A stretch of DNA of 8,423 nucleotides, taken from an uncultured Collinsella sp. GTDB lineage: Bacteria > Actinomycetota > Coriobacteriia > Coriobacteriales > Coriobacteriaceae. The DNA is taken from contig URGF01000078.1 of assembly GCA_900547285.1 (NCBI GenBank), positions 1 to 8,423 of the forward strand, given 5' to 3'. The position numbers and the translations under genes were made by a program. The notes beneath the pieces are model-generated. The model was not told the origin of the DNA and searched no databases. It worked only from the letters and a program-made list of their open reading frames with translations. Shown here piece by piece: positions 5,101-8,423 of the stretch; the stretch's first letter is position 1, and each line of letters opens with the position of its first letter.

Positions 5101-6871
5101 CCTTGAACAGGGCATTCTTGATGACGGAATAGGACAGGCCGGCCGCGATGTCGCCCACCGTGGCGCCTTCCTTTTGCGCCTGCTTGACGCGCGAGTTCAT
5201 AAAGACCGTGCAGCGGCTGCCCAGGTCGACGGGGGCCTTGGCATGGATGGCGGCGTCGGCGAACGCGCGCACGTCCATGTTCATAGAGACGGCGAAACTC
5301 TCGATAAAGCTGCCGCAGCCCGACGAGCAGGCCTCATTGAGCATGATGTGCTCGATGACGCCGTCCTTGACGCGCAGGCACTTCATGTCCTGGCCGCCAA
5401 TGTCCAGAATGAACTCGACGCCGGGCAGGAACGCCTTGGCGCCGCGCAGGTGCGCGACGGTCTCGATCTCGCCGGAATCGGCCTTGAGAGCCTCGATGAG
5501 CAGCGCCTCGCCGTAGCCCGTGGTGGTCACGTGGCCGATGGTGCAGCCCGCGGGGATGTGGTTGTAGAAATCGGCCATGATGACCTTGGCCGTGCCCAGG
5601 ATGTCGCCGTTGTTGTTGCCGTACCAGGTGTGCAACAGCTGGCCGTCCTCGCCCACGAGTGCAGCCTTCATGGTGGTGGAACCGGCGTCGATGCCGATGA
5701 ACACGCGGCCGGTGTAGCCGTCGAACTTGCCCTTGGGGACGACTTCGGTGTCGTGGCGACCCTTGAACTCGGCAAAGTCCTCGTCGGTGGCAAAGAGCGG
5801 ATCCAGGCGCTCGACCTCAGCACCCTGCGTGTCGCCCAAACTGTCGATGGCCTCGATAAGCTGTGGGAACGTGCTGAGCTTGTTGGACTCGTGCGCCATG
5901 GCGGCGCCGCTCGCTACAAACAGGTGGGCGTTTTGGGGCACGATACGGTGCTCCTCGTCCAGGTTGAGCGTGAGGTAGAAGCGGTGGCGCAGCTCGGAGA
6001 GATACTGCAGCGGGCCGCCCAGGAAGGCGACGTTGCCGCGGATGGGGCGGCCGCACGCCAGGCCCGAGATGGTCTGGGTCACAACGGCCTGGAAGATGGA
6101 GGCGGCCACGTCCTCGGGACGGGCGCCCTCGTTGAGCAGCGGCTGCAAGTCGGTCTTGGCAAATACGCCGCAGCGACTGGCGATGGGATAGATGGTGGTG
6201 GCGTTGGCCGCGAGCTCGTTGAGGCCGCTGGCATCGGTGTGCAGCAGGGTGGCCATCTGATCGATGAAGGCGCCCGTGCCGCCGGCGCAGGTGCCGTTCA
6301 TGCGCTGCTCGATGCCGTTATCGAAGTAGATGATCTTGGCGTCCTCGCCGCCCAGCTCGATGGCGACGTCGGTGGCAGGGATGAGGGTCTCGACGGCGCG
6401 TTTGCTGGCGATGACCTCCTGGACAAACTCCAGGTCGAGCCACTGGGACAGCAGCAGGCCGCCCGAGCCGGTAATGGCGCAGGTCATCTGGGCCGTCGGC
6501 AGCACGGTCGCAGCGCCCGCGAACAGGTCGCGGGCGCAAGCGCGGACATCGGTGTGATGACGCTGGTACTTGGCGTAGACGATCTGGTTGTCGTCGTTGA
6601 GCACGGCGAGCTTAACGGTGGTGGAGCCCACGTCGATGCCCAGGTGCAGGTTGCCGCGGGCGGCCTCGGGGTTGAAGATCGCGCCTTCGGGGGCGTGGGC
6701 GGCGGCTACGGGCTCGCTAGCGACGGACGTCTCCCCTGCCGCGTTCTTGGCCTCGGCAACTTTCTCGGCAGCAGCGGTCGCGGCCTTCTGCGCGGCGTCC
6801 GCCACGGCGGGCGCGGCCTCGCGCGCGGCAGCAACTATACGGTCCTTAATGCCTTCGGCGAGTTTGCTCAT
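2120..6871 (-). CDS. Giant acyl-CoA dehydratase activase-like protein: tandem ASKHA ATPases fused to HgdB-like region
   Basis: This 1,583-residue protein resembles fused COG1924/COG3580/COG3581 proteins of strict anaerobes. In known relatives, ATPase activases (HgdC, BadF/BadG) drive single low-potential electrons into 2-hydroxyacyl-CoA dehydratases or related iron-sulfur enzymes. Residues 1-72 are an Ala/Glu/Lys-rich helical extension. ATPase domain 1 (about 76-325) has GIDVGSTTVK (78-87), NGTCAGGTG (192-200) and SRCGVF (232-237). ATPase domain 2 (about 390-648) has GIDAGSTTMK, NEACSSGCG (512-520) and GSRCTVF. The likely cluster cysteines are C195, C234, C515 and C554. A cysteine set C676, C679, C683 and C702 opens the DUF2229-like part (about 740-1065; CYPAK 792-796, CYNC 831-834, SFGCG 1018-1021). 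After an Ala/Pro-rich linker, the HgdB-like part (about 1130-1545) has CYP (1182-1184) and GGGCRATNY (1214-1222); the tail has CVSC (1559-1562). GAGGAG (6877-6882) lies 5 bases before the ATG. The regulator gene ends 11 bases upstream. The physiological substrate is unknown. Confidence 0.88.
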   Translation of the reverse strand: MSKLAEGIKDRIVAAAREAAPAVADAAQKAATAAAEKVAEAKNAAGETSVASEPVAAAHAPEGAIFNPEAARGNLHLGIDVGSTTVKLAVLNDDNQIVYAKYQRHHTDVRACARDLFAGAATVLPTAQMTCAITGSGGLLLSQWLDLEFVQEVIASKRAVETLIPATDVAIELGGEDAKIIYFDNGIEQRMNGTCAGGTGAFIDQMATLLHTDASGLNELAANATTIYPIASRCGVFAKTDLQPLLNEGARPEDVAASIFQAVVTQTISGLACGRPIRGNVAFLGGPLQYLSELRHRFYLTLNLDEEHRIVPQNAHLFVASGAAMAHESNKLSTFPQLIEAIDSLGDTQGAEVERLDPLFATDEDFAEFKGRHDTEVVPKGKFDGYTGRVFIGIDAGSTTMKAALVGEDGQLLHTWYGNNNGDILGTAKVIMADFYNHIPAGCTIGHVTTTGYGEALLIEALKADSGEIETVAHLRGAKAFLPGVEFILDIGGQDMKCLRVKDGVIEHIMLNEACSSGCGSFIESFAVSMNMDVRAFADAAIHAKAPVDLGSRCTVFMNSRVKQAQKEGATVGDIAAGLSYSVIKNALFKVIKLRDPQEIGSQVIVQGGTFMSDATLRAFEQLTGVHAVRPDIAGCMGAYGAALLARDRAGADGTSTILSAEDIAHLTVTQKHVRCGRCSNNCQLTVNDFGGGRRFITGNRCEKGAGHKKQKTEAPNLFKKKNELLFNREVLSPDEAPRGTVGIPRALNMYENYPFWHAFFTRLGFSVQLSDQSSKKTYQAGIESMPSESVCYPAKMSHGHVMNLIDRDVDFIWMPCVRWERKEDPTAGNCYNCPIVMSYPTALALNIDEIREQNIEFLYPFVPYHDKTELKRRLYQVLAVDRVADAEAGRGRVRGPKITRSEVDAAVNAAFEADARFHEDIQTMGEEALKWVEDHGGHGIVLAGRPYHNDPEINHALPELISSFGFAVFTEDSLAHLVKPERPIRVVDQWMYHSRLYAVARFVTMRNDLDLIQLNSFGCGLDALTTDQVQEILEASGKIYTVLKIDEVSNLGAARIRIRSLMAALKDQEAERLAEATAAGKVFEQGDAAPVAPSTDAPAFASRKYTFEAQRESASTAWPKVPFTEQMRDEGYTILCPQMAPIHFDLVKEVFRGAGYNLELLPSTDHDAVEAGLRYVNNDICYPSILVTGQIMEAIESGRYDLSKTAVVISQTGGGCRATNYIALIRKALRESGHPEIPVISLSAVALGEDNPGFKITPALLKQAVYAVLFGDVMMQMLYRCRPYEATPGAANTLYEEYMARARKLAPKFNRHNYTKLCREAIRAFDTMPLVGEGTKPRVGVVGEILVKFHPTANNHVVDIIEREGCEAVVPGLLDFFLYSMSNAELQKDELGSSATTRAGMQALIKLVDWMRTPVEEMLEKSRRFEAPERIGTMADKARTVLSVCNNMGEGWLLTAEMLDLIDHGAPNIICTQPFACLPNHVVGKAVIKELRRQHPESNIVAVDYDPGASEVNQLNRIKLMISVAKENMRAGKGFKLEKVAPLAMDEVTGQMRAHDGCVSCGPASEEAVASVAERLGRGIKK

Positions 6872-6882
6872 TGTCTCTCCTC

Positions 6883-7593
6883 TTAGTTGTTGGACTCGAC
6901 GGTTGCGGTGGTGTCGACCGCGTCCTCGAGCTGCAGGTTCAATAGCTTCATGCCGTATTCCGGCACGTTGATATCGATGGGTTGGCCATACAGGTCACCG
7001 GGGCGCACAAAGGCGATAACCGTCATGATGCGCGCCATGGCCTCGGGCGATTCGGAAAGGTCACGCTCAAACCAGCGCTGAATCATGCCGACCTCGGCAC
7101 TCACGACGTAGGTGACGTAGTAGTCAAAGAACGTGCCCAGCGCCAGGCCCAAAATGCCCGTCTGCGCACGCGGCACCACAGCCTCACGCGCAGTGTCGAT
7201 AATCCTTTTAATGAAGGCCTGGTCGCCGCCCGGCCCCAGCAGCGCACCGATTAAGTCGCGGTTGGCCGCAAGATAACGCAGCAGCTCAACCGAACCGGGC
7301 GCCGGCTCGAGCTCATCGATATTGTGATAGAGATCAGGCAGCTGAGCTGCGGTAATGAACTCAATGCGCTCACGGATCTCGGCCAGCAAGCCGTCCTCGA
7401 TTTGATTGATAAAGTCGGGGATATCGCGGTAGTGCGAATAGAACGTGCGACGCGTAAGGCCAGCGCGCTCGGTGAGCGACGCGACATTAATGCGCGAAAG
7501 GTCGCCGCTTTCGGCAAGCTCGCTGGCAAGTGCCTGGCGAAGGGCACGCTGCGAGCGAAGGGACCGGCGATCGCATTTCTCGAGCTGGGACAA
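6883..7593 (-). CDS. TetR-family transcriptional regulator
   Basis: This 236-residue cytoplasmic regulator begins with a TetR-type DNA-binding domain. Residues 13-70 show the family pattern, with the helix-turn-helix at about 36-55 (SLTERAGLTRRTFYSHY). The C-terminal part (about 95-200) is helical and resembles the ligand or dimerisation domain of TetR_C_8-type proteins; ELLRYLAANRDLIGALLG (103-120) is characteristic. The inducer cannot be predicted. The start is a TTG at 7591-7593, set 4 bases after a strong AAGGAGG site; the next in-frame Met is residue 170, so no ATG alternative exists. Its stop (6883-6885) is 11 bases before the ATG of the giant activase gene and overlaps that gene's ribosome binding site region, so the two are surely co-transcribed. 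A repeat-rich region upstream (7615-7657) is a good place for self-regulation, making it the probable switch for the giant enzyme. Whether it represses or activates is not shown. Confidence 0.9.
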   Translation of the reverse strand: MSQLEKCDRRSLRSQRALRQALASELAESGDLSRINVASLTERAGLTRRTFYSHYRDIPDFINQIEDGLLAEIRERIEFITAAQLPDLYHNIDELEPAPGSVELLRYLAANRDLIGALLGPGGDQAFIKRIIDTAREAVVPRAQTGILGLALGTFFDYYVTYVVSAEVGMIQRWFERDLSESPEAMARIMTVIAFVRPGDLYGQPIDINVPEYGMKLLNLQLEDAVDTTATVESNN

Positions 7594-7597
7594 GCGT

Positions 7598-7604
7598 CCT
7601 CCTT
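7598..7604 (-). promoter_or_regulatory. Strong Shine-Dalgarno site fixing the TTG start of the TetR gene
   Basis: The minus strand reads AAGGAGG, then ACGC, then TTG. This near-perfect anti-16S match at short spacing is the main reason for accepting the TTG start at 7591-7593. The weak start codon with a strong site may keep regulator levels lower than those of the giant protein, which has ATG and GAGGAG. Confidence 0.85.
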
Positions 7605-7614
7605 GTTACTCAGC

Positions 7615-7657
7615 CTGTGCGCTATTGCACAGTGCGAGTATTATTGCACACCGTGTG
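7615..7657 (-). promoter_or_regulatory. Candidate promoter and operator of the TetR-activase operon
   Basis: On the minus strand TGTGCAATA occurs twice (7642-7650 and 7623-7631), with starts 19 bases apart. The first box overlaps an extended -10-like TGCAATAAT (7640-7648); no good -35 was found, the best being TTTACG at about 20 bases. Two dyads overlap the boxes: CACAC-G-GTGTG on the minus strand (7647-7657) and CTGTGC-N6-GCACAG (7615-7632). A start of transcription near 7633 would give a 40-base leader to the TTG. Repeated boxes over the -10 and start point are what an autorepressing TetR protein would use, but binding is inferred only from position and symmetry. Confidence 0.45.
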
Positions 7658-7685
7658 TACCAACACGTAAAGGCAATATTTAGAT

Positions 7686-7714
7686 TGTGGCAAAGGGACT
7701 GTCCCTTTGTCACA
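7686..7714. repeat. Palindrome with GGGACTGTCCC core after the HAD gene
   Basis: The sequence CAAAGGGAC-T-GTCCCTTTG (7691-7709) is a perfect dyad around one base, extended outward by TGTG/CACA with one wobble position to a total of 29 bases. In RNA it would form a stem of about 12 pairs with a 5-base loop. It begins directly after the HAD gene stop codon, so it may end that transcript or protect its 3' end. No U-run follows on the minus strand (ATCTAAATATT), so it is not a textbook terminator. It resembles repeated extragenic palindromes of gut anaerobes, a recollection that was not checked. Confidence 0.6.
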
Positions 7715-8423
7715 TTATTCGATGACGGTGCGGGAATTCTGCTTGCGCATGGTGGCGAGCATGTGTTTGGGGACGGCGTGGACCATGCAGCTGCCGATAG
7801 TTGCGCTCGCAGCAGCCTTAGCTGCATCGCTAGCGTTTTTGGTCGCGTAGCTGTGGCGGAAACGCTTGAGCATGGCGATGTCGTTTCCGCCGTCGCCATA
7901 AACCGCGACCTCGTCCTCGGCAATGCCGTAGTAGCCCGCCAGCCAGGCCACACTCTCGCCCTTGTTACACGCCACGTCCGTGATCTCGAACATCACCGGA
8001 TCGAACGGCGCGTTGACCACGCGGTCCGATCGCTCGGCAAGATACGACTTAAGGTCACGCTCCAGCTCGGGCGAGGTCACGCGACAATTGATCTTGCATA
8101 CATCGTGACGCAAGATATCGCCGATCGACTGGTCGAAATACTGTTCCTCGTGATACCCGCCGCGTGCACGCATGCCGCGCATCACAATACGCTTGATGGG
8201 GCTGTCCTTTTTAAAGCCCGCCTGGTGCATCTCAAACGATCCGCTCGAGAACATGCCGTCAGGCGTGGAGCAGTCGAAGCAAATGTCCGGGAACGCCTTG
8301 AGCAGTTCCTCAGTGACCTGCGGATCGATGGTCCAAGTCTTGAGCACCTCGCCATGGCTGTCGCGCACGATGGATCCATTGGAGCCGCAGGCGTCAAGCG
8401 CCAAGCCCGTAAAGCCATGCTCG
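7715..8423 (-). CDS. Cof-type HAD-superfamily phosphatase, N-terminus beyond the window
   Basis: The frame is open to the window's right edge, so the true start lies outside; about 235 residues are visible. The C-terminal core is clear: ACNKGES provides the motif III lysine, and VYGDGGNDIAMLKRF is motif IV, whose aspartates bind Mg2+. The middle, from about LALDACGSNGSIV to VVNAPFDPVMFEI, would be the cap domain that selects the substrate. The nucleophile Asp motif (DxDGT/S) and motif II are not visible and should lie upstream of the edge. Members remove phosphate from sugar phosphates, flavin or pyridoxal phosphates in the cytoplasm; the substrate cannot be told. A TTG at 8402-8404 is internal to the frame and should not be taken as the start, because the preceding codons continue the family-like sequence (EHGFTGLALDA). 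It points the same way as the TetR gene, but 121 bases with a palindrome and a likely promoter separate them, so it is probably a separate unit. Confidence 0.85.
   Translation of the reverse strand, partial: EHGFTGLALDACGSNGSIVRDSHGEVLKTWTIDPQVTEELLKAFPDICFDCSTPDGMFSSGSFEMHQAGFKKDSPIKRIVMRGMRARGGYHEEQYFDQSIGDILRHDVCKINCRVTSPELERDLKSYLAERSDRVVNAPFDPVMFEITDVACNKGESVAWLAGYYGIAEDEVAVYGDGGNDIAMLKRFRHSYATKNASDAAKAAASATIGSCMVHAVPKHMLATMRKQNSRTVIE

Noticed and set aside
2204..6886. A 1,560-codon open frame on the plus strand opposite the giant activase gene
   Set aside because: It is the codon-aligned antisense frame of a GC-rich gene lacking TTA, CTA and TCA codons. Its translation is low-complexity (His, Gly, Leu, Asp, Val-rich) with no recognisable domain.
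7715..8404. HAD gene starting at the TTG at 8402-8404
   Set aside because: The frame stays open to the window edge with family-like sequence, and the essential N-terminal Asp motif would be missing.
1..8423. tRNA, rRNA, CRISPR array, transposase or prophage genes
   Set aside because: I saw no cloverleaf-like sequence, no regularly spaced direct repeats, and no transposase or phage-like protein. The only repeats are the intergenic ones listed.

Overview
The window reads as a piece of an anaerobic, high-GC Gram-positive chromosome. The best guess is an actinobacterial gut anaerobe of the Coriobacteriia (Collinsella-like). This rests on G/C-ending codons, strong AGGAGG-type ribosome binding sites, a TTG start, and an oxygen-sensitive 2-hydroxyacyl-CoA dehydratase-activase type protein. 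The genus is inferred from style, not from a database match. All recognisable genes lie on the minus strand, so in transcription order the window runs from its right end to its left end.

Right end (7594-8423): the 3' part of a Cof-type HAD phosphatase gene, cut by the window edge, followed by a GGGACTGTCCC-centred palindrome and a compact regulatory region with repeated TGTGCAATA boxes. Centre (2120-7593): a two-gene unit. A TetR-family regulator starting at TTG is followed 11 bases later by a 1,583-residue giant protein. The giant protein carries two BadF/HgdC-type ASKHA ATPase domains, a cysteine-rich middle region (DUF2229/COG3580-like) and an HgdB/COG3581-like C-terminal region. A good intrinsic terminator at 2055-2091 closes this unit.

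Left part: a 416-base gap (1704-2119) holds a long imperfect inverted repeat, with a third related copy at 672-713. Next come a divergent 3-hydroxyacyl-CoA dehydrogenase (744-1703) and a small, probably membrane-anchored or secreted protein of unknown function (24-473). A possible 12-codon leader ORF precedes that last gene.

The giant protein is the focus. Known activases of this fold use ATP to fire single low-potential electrons into 2-hydroxyacyl-CoA dehydratases or related double-cubane-cluster enzymes. Here two ATPase domains supply four cluster-type cysteines in one chain, with an HgdB-like region attached, and no separate dehydratase subunits are visible. The TetR protein probably controls its own transcription and that of the giant gene. 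The dehydrogenase could act in a related acyl-CoA pathway, but a terminator separates it from the giant gene and the link is speculative.
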